Origin: Anthopleura xanthogrammica
Lineage: Eukaryota; Cnidaria; Anthozoa; Actiniaria; Actiniidae
Direction of reading: 5' to 3'
NCBI GenBank assembly: GCA_964019055.1
Contig: OZ025218.1
Coordinates: 8,872,170-8,936,169 of the forward strand
DNA: 64,000 nt
A program made the position numbers and the translations under genes. The notes beneath the pieces were generated by a model. The model was not told where the DNA came from and did no database searches. It saw only the letters and a list, made by a program, of their open reading frames with translations. Below, piece after piece: positions 1 through 11,848 of this stretch (position 1 is its first letter; each line of letters opens with the position of its first letter).

Positions 1-1900
1 TTTGAATAAGAATGAAAATTCGCGAAGCATTTTGGCATTAGTAGTAAAATAACGTTTAACGCCATCATGCAAAAGGCATATTTCACGTAAGTTTTTTTTA
101 CAAGTGCCTCCATTTAATTAAACCAGTCTCGACTGAAGTTGACCGCCCGCCAAACATTACTAATACTAAAAACTATATAAGTAATAACATTTCAGTAAGT
201 TTAGCGAGGCCGGAATCAATGATGGCTTGTAGCATCGATGAAATCTGAAAGTTATTGCTTAAAAGCCCTTGGAGACTTATTCAGTGTACATAACTGGTTA
301 TTAAAATCCTTTTTGGTAAAACAAAAAAAAACTTGTCAAAAATTCATGCTGTCTATCAATTTGGAAATCCCATAACGTTTAAATGGCTTCCCAGCTCATC
401 AAGTACTTTATTGGATGTTGACTGCATATACCAGCCGGTTACCATGGTTACTCAACGTAGTTATTTCTTACTGCTTAAAACTTTTATTTATCATTTTTGT
501 TCGCAACTTGTAGTTAGAAAACATTATATCTTTTATAGTATTCTTTTTGGTCATTTTTAAGCTGACGGAATAGTAGATAAATATAACTGTTGTTTGTCTT
601 TAATTAGCTAATGTCTTGAATCTAAGAACTACTTAACTATTATTGGCACCAGAGAATTGTAACGCAAATGATAAAAATATTAAAGAATCATATGATAATA
701 AAGAAACTTTAACACCGGCCGTACATATAGTTTCACTGTGCTGACATTTCGGACGACGCTTAATACTCCTTCGTATTTCTTAGTAATGTATTACATGAAG
801 CTGTAAGTAGAATTTGATGAAATGTAATCGGCTTGGAAGCTTAGACGTTGCCTAACAGTTTAATGGCAGTTGAATTATTTAAGTTTTAAAATTCCTCAAG
901 TTCAAACACAAAGAAATTCAGATATAGATCTTAAATATAATTCCACGGGAATGAATTTCTAAATATCCAAAAAGCTTACGAGGAAGTAATGAAAAGATAA
1001 TAAGACTTACCTTGGCAAATATTCGATTTTTCTCTGTAAGATTGTATGAGTTCAACGCCGGCTTCGAGGCTCTGTCTTTTCTGATAAAGAAAACCAATCC
1101 TATGCTTCAACTGATATCGTATGAATTGCTCCAATTATTCCTAAAAGGTTTCCTACAAGACAAAGAAACATTTTTTCCTGACAAGCAATATTAACATCGA
1201 GTCTGCTTGCATTCAATTAATGCTACAAAGTAGTTTTGGCAGTAAGTTAATATCAATTTAACCTGAAATAATCACTGTAAACAGAATATTTAACTTTGAA
1301 GGAAGCATTTTGACAGTTCTTCAAGCTCGGAAATAAATAATTCTGTCAAAATGAGAGACCAAAAACAACATTTCAATGATCTTTTACTGACTTTCTGTTT
1401 TACTGACGTAAAACAATATTTTGTAGACTAGCAGGCGCGTCAGGATTTCGCGCGCTTTTCATAGAAGTCAATGCGCATGCGTACTTTTAAGGTATACGAA
1501 ACTATATTCATATTTCAAGGGAAAGATGATTTGGGAACCCAAGGACTGTTATTTAGAAGGAAAATTGTTAATTACATCGAAGGAGGCTAAGCAAAATATA
1601 TTGGTTATTTGCCGCTGCCCGGCAAAGCCATTTCAAAACTTTTACTGACTATATCATTCCTAATTTTGTGTTTCGCTAGTTTTCATACCACAATTATCTC
1701 AATTCAATATCTAACCCGGCGCAATAATTATATCTTCCTGATCTCTTGATGAATCCGAATACTCGTTTATGCGCATGAGCAGTTTGTGAACCTATTATTA
1801 AAACAGTAACGTAGGCCACAGGACAAAATGATTCTATAAAATATTTTAGATTTTTTTCCGAAAGCAAGATTAAATATTGATTTCATTCTTACAGTAATAA
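1..1900. other. No gene seen
   Basis: AT-rich, with short ORFs only and no recognisable domain, splice-linked exon or RNA gene. The stretch 360-480 shares short words (such as AATGGCTTCCCA) with the repeat at 8960-9145, so part is probably degraded repeat. Confidence 0.5.
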
Positions 1901-1908
1901 GACAGCTA

Positions 1909-2034
1909 GAATTCGGCTTTTGCAAGGACTGCATGATATAGTTAATTATGAAGACCTCCTCGGCCGGTTGTTTTATACCCAGCCAACACGGCCTCGGTCT
2001 TAATAATTTATGATATCATAAGAAAGCCGAATTC
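1909..2034. repeat. Short palindromic element
   Basis: Ends are inverted (AGAATTCGGCTTT at the left, AAAGCCGAATTC at the right) with a second inner pairing around ATGATAT. MITE-like; no coding content. Confidence 0.55.
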
Positions 2035-2059
2035 AATAATTCTGTAATGGAAGTGGCTT

Positions 2060-2290
2060 AAATGTCAATAGCACACTTCACCGTTTCCTGCACCATCTTG
2101 AAAGGTAGCCGTGTCTTTGCATCGAAGCGAGACATGAGGTGACCTTGCAATGATAGAGAGACATGTGAATAATTGTCCAAGGTGTTAAAAAGGTCTCTAA
2201 TTAATCGTTGCAAGATCACCTCATGTCTTGCTTTGATGCAAAGACACGGCTACTTTTTAAGACGCCACAGGATATAGTCCAGGTGTCGGC
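2060..2290. repeat. MITE family F1, copy 1
   Basis: Palindromic element. Outer arms contain the CCTTGAAAGGTAGCCGTG-type sequence, a CATCGAAGCGAGACATGAG segment and an inner CTTGCAATGATAGAG arm. Related copies lie at 14402-14549, 29322-29539 and 35980-36190. Left arm continues into CACTTCACCGTTTCC, matching the CCCCTTCACAGTTTCC terminus of the better-preserved copies. Confidence 0.75.
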
Positions 2291-2569
2291 GATTTAGGAT
2301 TCAAATGAGGCAAACGGCTCAGTTTCCAAAACCAAAACTTCTTTCGTATTGCAAATGTAACATCACAAATCGGAATCAATGATAAATAATACATTTATGT
2401 GAAAAAATATTTCAAATACAATGAAATAAAAAAAACTTTTGCTTTTAGGGGCATTCTCTCTTGAGCAATAAATAGCTCTATAAATATATTAATCTGAGTG
2501 AGCAAACTATATGGCGGATCGAATAAAACAAATATTTTCAAACTGAGAGTATCTTGATAAGCTATTTCT

Positions 2570-3077
2570 TAGGCCATGCAGTTCAGACGTCAAACTTTTG
2601 CCACATCGAATCTAATTGCCTTTGAAGTCGAGCGCGCTTCCCCTTAAACTAGTAGAAGTATATCGTCTCCTCCAGCTGATCTGAGATAAATATTAGCCAA
2701 TCAGAATCTAGATAATTTGCGAAACTGTGGTGTCATCCTTAGTAGCCTGGCTACCCTGGAAATAGATATCTCTTTATTCTATATTTCCACTCAATAATGA
2801 ATATCATAGTAAATGTATACAAAATATCAAAAACCTCTTACGAAAATCTAGATTTTTCTCGGATATAAACTTTTTTAAGTCAATTTTTGCAGGCTTCCTG
2901 ACACCTCAGTTTTGCAGTGACGTCATTTCTCCGTCACTATTTCAGATCAGCTGGCCCTGGCGCTATATGAAAAAGAGCTGATGTGTTATATTGTAGTTCT
3001 CGGCGTGTTCTTAGAGCTGGCCTCAAAGGCAATTAGATTCGACGCGGCAAAAGTTCGACGTCTGAACTGTGCCTTAG
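2570..3077. mobile_element. Non-autonomous element with ~60-bp terminal inverted repeats
   Basis: Left arm near 2580-2635 and right arm near 3010-3075 are inverted copies (both contain TCGAATCTAATTGCC and GTTCAGACGTC). A second inner pairing (CAGCTGATCTGA with TCAGATCAGCTGG) lies inside. The interior has no convincing ORF; the 95-aa frame at 2981-3268 merely runs through the right arm. Confidence 0.65.
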
Positions 3078-3205
3078 TTATTCTTTTTCATGCTTGCAAC
3101 CATAGGGAGCGAACTGAAAACGAATTCATCGCGCATGGAATCCAGTATGGGATTGAACCATCTTCAGCTATATATCGTGAATATAACCTATCCCAACAGA
3201 AAAAC

Positions 3206-3369
3206 AATAGCAGATATCATAGTTACACTTTATTGCCCTCAAACAATGTTCCAAGTCGAGGTATTTGAGTCAATAATACAGTATAATTCATGTATATAAA
3301 CTGACCCAAATGCTTCTACTTAAAACTGTTGTTTGAAGGCAATGAAATGTAACTCTGATATCTGCTATT
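3206..3369. repeat. Palindromic MITE
   Basis: The sequence AATAGCAGATATCA at the left is inverted at the right as TGATATCTGCTATT-like sequence, with further pairing through GTTACACTTTATTGCC. No coding content. Confidence 0.65.
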
Positions 3370-3559
3370 AGCATTAATTTTAATGGGCTTTTTGATATCC
3401 CCCACCCCTGCCCCCTCTTATTTTTTTCCTATGAAAGGGAGACTGGAAACGAAGTTTTCACGCATGGAATTATGGGACTGAACCGTCTTTGAATCTAACA
3501 GAACAACAATCAGCGTTTACTCCTTTGTATGGGTTGCCTGTGGTTTATACAGTCTCTGC

Positions 3560-6500
3560 TCACGCGTCTGAATGGTCAACAATATCTTCAAAACCAGGCT
3601 TAGAACCAATGATTTTTTCGGCTATTCTTGTCATGTATTCTTGCATCAGTTCCAGCTGTCCTGACTGAATTTCTAGCTTCTTTGAGATAGATTTAAGTCT
3701 AAAAAATAACACAAAGAATCTTATTCTCAAGAGAATGACACGTGGTCTGACAACAGGGAGCCCGGCTTTCCTTTGCCGCATTCAATATTCATTATTCTTT
3801 ACGTAATTGCTTTTTATGGGTTTCCTGTGGTTTAAGATCGGCTTCGGTTACACAAGCTGTAATCGGTAATCAGATCTGTACTGTAAATTGATAACCGTTG
3901 GTAACGTGCTCTTTATGGGTTGCCTGTGTTGTTTGAATGTAACGCACCGTCTATAAAGCATTCAAAAGAAGAGAAGGGACGAAACCAAGCCATTTGAAAA
4001 CCCTTGTTTATTTGGATCATGGAAGTCCTTTATTAATAAAAACCCCACTGAATGTTGGCCAAATAAATGAACTTTGGTTCAGGAAGGTTTATTTCTTTAT
4101 ATTCAGAAATGATGCGATCCTAGGCAGTGATATTTAAAAGCTAAGTCTTAGTCATATGTTCACCTCCAGTTGCTCGGACCGCTTATCTTATGAAACACGA
4201 ATATCTGGTCAACATCAGTTTTGAAACAAAAGAATTTTGACAGTTTGTTGACAGAGCGATCCAAATTTGCATATAAGTTTGGGATATTTGCGGTATCGTT
4301 TCAATATTTCCCGCGAACTCTATGCGTGTGGCTCAGATCTGATCAATATTATCCTTAAAAAAAAAACATTTCCAATGTATATATAATTTCCTTACATGAG
4401 TCCAACGAGAGATCAACAAAGAGCGATAGATTTATCGATAGCTGGTCATTCGAGCTGCGGGACTGGTAAAACTTTTACCCTTGAAGCTGTATATAGAGAA
4501 CTCAGTAAACTCAAGAAGAACGTCAAAGTCACTTGTACTACTGGAATCGCCTGTTCAAATCTTCCCAATGGGGGTAGGGGCTCTACACTTTTTTCAGCTA
4601 CCTCCTGTTCACAATAATTTAGATATATGCTCTTCAAATAAGTATACCTTTGAATCGATCCAGTAGAAAAATACTTTCCCTCATTCGGTAGAACTAAAAA
4701 AAGTTGTTAGACAAAAAGATCTGGAGTTTGTCGAATTCCTAAATAATCAGTATCTTGACCGACATGATGGAATACATGATGTAAACTAAACATGAAAAAT
4801 AACGAGCCAACTTCCCTCTGACTTCACTAAAGTAGCTGGTCCGAGCAACTGGAGGTTATCATAATACGCTAAACTCGCTTGGTTTCGTCCCTTCTCTTCT
4901 TTTGAATGCTTTATAGAGAGTGCCGGCGTTACCAACGGTTATCAATTTACAGTACAGATCTGATTACAGCTTGTGTAATCATAACCGATCCCAAACCACA
5001 GGAAGCCGATCTTAAACCACAGGAAACCCATAAAAAGCAATTACGTAAAGAATAATGAATATTGAATGCGGCAAAGGAAAGCCGGGCTCCCTGTGGTCTG
5101 ACATGAGAAAACATTACGCACAAGGTAAAAGAGTTTATTGAACCGATATGCGTATGGACCGCAAAGGTGAACAGAAGTGTGTGAAACTCACAAAAATGAT
5201 ATGTAATGAATTTCTTCGACGATACGGCGGCCATCTTGTTAGGGGGCAAATATACAAAATTTTGTTACAAAAATAGCGTCGATTAACTTTAACAGTTCAC
5301 CACAAGACCATTTGACAAGAGATGAATTAAGAAGATGGACATGAAAGAAAGACAAATAAACGAAACTCTCTATGTTATTCGACATCTTTGTTTTGTTTTG
5401 GCCCCCTGGACGCCCCATAATGCCTTGCGATTCAAGATGTAAAAATAATGACTAATACTACATAAAAAAATGAAGTGCTTGTCACTTAATCCACATGATA
5501 GAGCCAGAGAAAGCCAGGATTTTTTTTTTTTCATCAGATCCTACGTATTCCCCTAGCATTTCGTACACGGTCATTTTCATTAATTCACATTCAAGATGGC
5601 CGCCGTATCGTCAAAGTAGTCAATTTTGTTTACCTATGTTCTTGTTCTTCGATTGTTTTTTCGACTTCGTTGACCATTTGATGTTCTTCATACCCAACAG
5701 TGGTTAGTGTTCCTGCTATGACATCATAAATCTAAAAAGAAAAACCTTTAATTAATGAGCTTTGCGCATGCGTCTTTTCTACTAAAATACGGACCTTTTG
5801 GCCAGTGGGTTGGGAGGTGCGAACGCACACCGTGTACCCCCTTAGGCCTTTTCTGAGTTCGATAAACAGAATGCATTGTGGTCTATCTTGGGTACAAACA
5901 TATGTAGTTCATCATGCCTTATATGGTGTTGTTTGTACCCAAGCTAGACCACAATGCATTCTGTCTATCGAACTCAGAAAAGGCCTATGGCATCATTTAC
6001 CTGTCGTGCAACAGTCTTGGGTCTGTTTGGGTACTCTACGTGTGTCTCGACCTGCCAGTGTTTGACTATGAACCGTGGAAACATTTGTTCAATGTTATAC
6101 AACTGCTCTACCTTTAAACAAATAGAAGTGTAATGTTAGCCTCCTCGTACTCCGACTTTCCCTCTAAATATTTCCCGCAAATATTTGTGCACTCCTAACC
6201 TGTACTGAGTATTTCTCCAAGGCAGCAATCTTCTTTATGCTGGCAATATCCCCGACTGCTAGACCAATCTAGAAACAAAATGACAATATAAAATACCATG
6301 ATTATATTTTAGGAGATGTAGTTAGTTCTGCTCTAGTTAGGTCTGTCCCTTGATTTGAGGCTTTTTCTCCGGGTTAAACGACGGTTTTCCTCTACCCACA
6401 AACCTAACTCGAAATTCTAGTTCAATCTGTGTGAGTTATGCGTGTCCTGACTTTGATCAGCCCAGAGGTTGTTTCAGGGTCTGATCTATGAGTTAGCCGT

Positions 6501-9500
6501 GCCCTGACTTAGATCAGCCCAGAGTTTGTTTCAGGGTTTGATCTGTGAGTTAGCCATGCCCTGACTTAGATCAGCCCCGAGGTTGTGCCATCAATTAACT
6601 TGGTACTTTATATTTATTTAGTAAAAACATGGCTTTCCACTTACTAATAAATTAAGAAAAATGATAGGCATTCCTAGACAGAATAGAATGAAGACTGGGT
6701 ACAAGAGATACGGATGGTACAGATTGACATCCTCCAGGAAGATAACCGAATAATTCACTTCTCCCATCAGCATCACGAACGTGGTCGTTAGAGACTGGGC
6801 AAGATTGTCAAACAACACCTGATATTGAAGGATTAGACCTTTTTAGCTTAATGAATGTAAGGTTTTCCCATTTCAAACTACGTGTCATTCTCTTGAGAAT
6901 AAGATTCTTTGTTTGAGTTGTATCCATATTCATGTGTCTTCTCATGCGCAACCGTTAAACAAAGAAATGATACCTTAGGGAATGACATGTGGTCTGAAAT
7001 GGGAAAACATTACGCCCGATTTGAAGAGGTTTATAATTAAATGTAAACAGAATGCTGTAAAATTAAGCAAAATCATTATAATGGTTAGGCTTTGCAAGTG
7101 TATGTAAATATCTAGCAGGCCTGATCGGGTACTATCAAACTAGCATGCCTTACCTGCTGAAAATCAACGACGTAGAAAGAAAACGCAAAGCAGAGGAGGA
7201 AAAAGAAAAGAAGAACAAAAACCTGAAACAAAAATCGAGGAAAATTCAGAAAGTGGTGATTGATCATTTGCAGGTTTACCCCTTTCCTAAATAACATATT
7301 TAGAACAGCTTTCGTATGAATATGAAAAAACTTATGGCACGGACCGCACCTTGCCGTGACCGTGTCAGTGCCGTGTATGAAGACATTCGACATTCGGTGC
7401 CGGTGTCCGCGCCGCGCCGCGCCGTAACCGTGCCGTGTGCCGTAACTTTGTGTTGTACTGTTTAGAGAAAAGCCTACTTACTCTTATTACGGTGAAGATG
7501 ATTTTTTCCAGCATCATCAAGTAAACCCCCATGAAAGATACCCTGAGGGAAAGAGTACAGTTTTATTTACTGAGGGTTAGAATTCATGCTTCCGACTCAA
7601 ACACTAGCAAACCAATCACCATTGCAGCAGTTTTCCAAGTTTAAAATCTTGTCCCACAAACAACTACACAGTATCTGTTTTAAAGAGAACTACAAGGTCT
7701 ACGAGGCAATTGTCATTTATTTTCACAAGACAGTAAACAATTGAAACAATTTTTAATCAATTTTTTTTGCAATTAGGGCTTTAAATACCGAGATATTTTA
7801 GCTAATTTGTTGAGATTGTGGGACATAGCAACAGTAACTAAGGAGAATCGAAACCATGAATTAATAGGGTTATGTGTGGGATGAATGAGGCAAACTAGAG
7901 CTACCATATTACATCGTACAGATAACATACCTTGCTATTCTAGACATCAAGCTGAACCAAGCCAAGCAAGCAGCTACTGCGCCTGCGCCAAAACATCTGC
8001 TACAATTTTCAGGCAGAAGGAAAATCATCATGGTGGTGCAGAGAGCAAGGTCAAGAAGATAACTGATCTTGGTTAAATAACTCCATCCCTAGAAAACACA
8101 ACAAAGATAACTCTTCTAAAATGTTATTGTAAGTGGGAATAACCATATTGTTTACGTTTGTTTCTTCCACTATTTTTTTAATATAATACCGAGCTTTCGC
8201 ACTTCTAGTGCATCATCAGGGCGAAAAGTATGTTTTACAACGATTCAAATTATTTAAAGACTATAAGCGCGTGCGATTTGCGTTTTACGAATTTAAGGAC
8301 CAATCAGAGAAACAATACGATCTACGTGTATAAACAGATCATTCATACATTCATACATTCATACATTCATACATTCATACATTCATACATTCATACATTC
8401 ATTCATTCATACATTCACTCATTCACTCATTCATCCATTCATTCATTTATTCATTCATTCATTCATTTATTCATTCATTCTTTTATTCATTCTTTCATTC
8501 ATTAATCATATTTATTTATCTTATTTTATATAGTTTATTTATATTTATCTTAGGTCCTATCTAGAATTGGTTTAAACCGTACATTAGTGTTCATAAGTTC
8601 TTTTGCTCGCACTTTATTTTCTACAGTGCGCGCTCTGTCTCTTTCCTGTTAGGTTCGTTTAGATCTGTTTATACACGTAGATCGTATTGTTTCTCTGATT
8701 GGTCCTTAAATTCGTAAAACGCAAATCGCACGCGCTTATAGTCTTTAAATAATTTGAATCGTTGTAAAACATACTTTTCGCCCTGATGATGCACTAGAAG
8801 TGCGAAAGCTCGGTATTATATTAAAAAAATAGTGGAAGAAACAAACGTAAACAATAAGATAACTCTTATCAACTTGAATATTGATTTGAAAGTCTCTTGG
8901 CAACTGGTCAGGGGAGGGGGGAAGTACAAGATCGTACTTGACGGCTCGCCATTAGAGTGTTTTTCGTATAGTTGGAAACATACGGTACTGACTTACAGCA
9001 CGTACACGGTACGACATGCTGTAACATTGAAATGGCTTCCCATAAGAATGGTTATCGTATGAGTGGGAAACATACGGTACTAACGTACAGCACGTACACG
9101 GTACGACATGCCGTGACATTGAAATGGCTTCCCAATGTCTTCCAATAATTCATCCAATCACGACCCGTAGTTACAGCTAAGATACGGTATACGGCTACAC
9201 TAAGGCTATGAATTTGCTGTATCGTTTGGCACTAATACGAAAACCATTCTATCATAGTGGTCATACATACCTGATTATATATTTCAATGAATTGCTTTAT
9301 CAGTTTTATTACGCTCAGTACTATCAGGGCAAACTTCAGATGTATGTAAGATTTGATAGCAGGACGCTTTGGCTGAAAACATAACATCATAGTAAGTTGA
9401 TAGGAGGACCGCACAAGATAGAATAGCCGGCTTCTCTTCCGCTCTTGTACATAACAAAAGACATTGGTGCACAATGTTGCATTCTCTGTCTGGGTCCTAG

Positions 9501-11815
9501 TCTTGTAGAATTCGCTTTTATCACGCGGCGGCCATATTGGTTTAAACAATAGGTTTTGAACCCCTTGGGTCCCCTTGCCCTCGCTTTGAGGTGTTTCAGA
9601 ACGTTCCAAACAAAAGCTTTAGGCTCTCATGGGGATAAACATGGCCGCAATGTGATTTTAATCACAAAAAATTAATTGATTAATGTTTTAACGTTAAATA
9701 TCACTTTAGTGGCTTACCCAGGAGGGATCTCCTTCAAGGTCCAAGCTGTTTGTTGTATTGGTACACTGATCCTAGGAGAGACACCAATATATTCGAATCA
9801 TATATAGTGCGCAACGACACTAGAGAAAAACTACTAAATTCCAATTCGATCTGGCGTGGAAAGTTTAACATGAGCCTTTGACTCGGGAGACTGAGCAAGC
9901 ACTCTTTCCCTAGAGAGAGGATTACCACTTGTTTTTGTCAAACCACTGGCCAGTATGGAATACTTATTCCTCACACCCCTTTACCCCACAAACTGTTACA
10001 CTGTTATTAGTGTAGTATAAATTACAGTGCAAATCAAAAAACCGTAGGCACCTAGAAATATTTCAAAATTTTTTCTTAACCAATCAGAAACGTTATTCTT
10101 ATCTTTCCATCATCTTGTGGTTAAGGAGTCATTTCTGATTGGCCAAAGAACAATAGAACATTCCTGGAATATTTCTAGGTGCCCACGGTTTTTTGATTCG
10201 CACTGTAGGTGGTTGGAAGCATTAAGTTTACATTTACATTTTACATATACGTACCTTATCAGCAGCTTTGAAGCAGGGATTATCAGTCAGCATTGACACT
10301 AACCCAATGACAATACATAAATATAATACTGATAATATCTGGTTAAGAAGAACCAACGCCAGGCCGTACTTGTACCTTTAGGGAACAGAATAGAATGAAG
10401 GGAAAATGAATGGGAATGAATAGAAGGGAAATTAGATAGGAAAATGAAATCGACAAACTCTTACCATTTCACGTTGATGAGTGATAAGCTTGTGGGATGC
10501 TGTAAACAGTTGAGTCTTTTATTTTTTACCATCGCCTGAAACGAAAATCATACTGAAATATTTTAACATTTATCAAACCCTGAGTAATTGCGCAATGAAA
10601 TGAAAAAATTCACAGTTTAGATCGCCAAATTTTAATTTTTTTGGTTTGCCTTCGACTTTTGTTGGCTAAAATTGCTTGTGAATTGGACACCAAGTAAGGC
10701 GAGTGTCCCTCTTCGGCTAGTAAGTAAGGACGTTCAGGACATTACTCAAGGCACATTCTTTCTGCGCACGAGCTAGGCCGCGCGTAAATTAATGACGTCA
10801 TATCAACCCTTCTATAGGTGAAGTATGGACATTTTCGGCTTCGTAATGTTTTCCCATTTCAGACCACGTGTCGTTTCCTAGAGTATCATCTCTTTGTTTA
10901 ACGGTTGCGCATGAAAAGACACATGAATATAGTCATTTGAAAAAAGGTTGTCACTGACCGGCTTCGCGACTACGCGACTGAACCGAAACGGAGTATGGGT
11001 AGAAATCGCTGAAGCGCTTAATTATTCGCTCTGAAGTAGTTGTTTTTGCTTACTAATGAGATAACACACACAAGCAGCAACCCTTTCAACGTTTGTCTTC
11101 GAGTTTTGCGAAAGGAAGACAAAAGTCTATATGACTAAAATGTTCCCAATTTTGAAACTGTTAAGTCATTAAAATACTATTTCGCCAGCGAATTTTCGTA
11201 CTGTAAGCCCGGCGCATATTTAATCAGTGAAGAATTCAACCGCTTCAGTGATTTTTACCCATACTCCCGTTCAGGCTAGTCGCATAGTCGCGGAGCCGGT
11301 CAGTGACAACGTTTTTTCAAATGACTGTATACATATAACTCAAACAAAGAATCTTATTCTGAAGAGAATGAAATGTGGTCTGAAATTTAATGAGAAAACA
11401 ATACGATCATGTGCTGGATGTACGCAAGACGTTGAAAAGCACAGGGCGATAGCTGCTGTATTTACCATTATTAAATTATATTTTCGTAATTAATCATCGG
11501 ATACTCACATAAAGAGGTTTGAGGGAATTCTTCGGTTTACAGCGTTCGTAGTCCGGCATGCCTTGCAGGTAATGTAAGTTGTACGTTATCTATTTATAGA
11601 AATCAATATACGTCAGAAAAACCGGCATGCCCTGCTGTCGTACCCTTAAGGTACCAGGGGACCTACGTGACCGATGTTCACTAATTAACTCGTAGCACAC
11701 AAACTACTTATCCAATGCTCATAAATGTAAATATTTTCTCGAAGGTGAATAAACACAATCCACACTTGTCCTATAAAAAAAGGCACGGCACAGTGCTTTT
11801 TTTAAATTTGTTTGG

Positions 11816-11848
<33 letters not shown>

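Noticed and set aside
4947..5249. 100-aa minus ORF
   Set aside because: Lies across the MULE right TIR and flanking F2 repeat; no domain.
8230..8505. 91-aa IHSF-rich ORF
   Set aside because: Microsatellite core of a foldback element.
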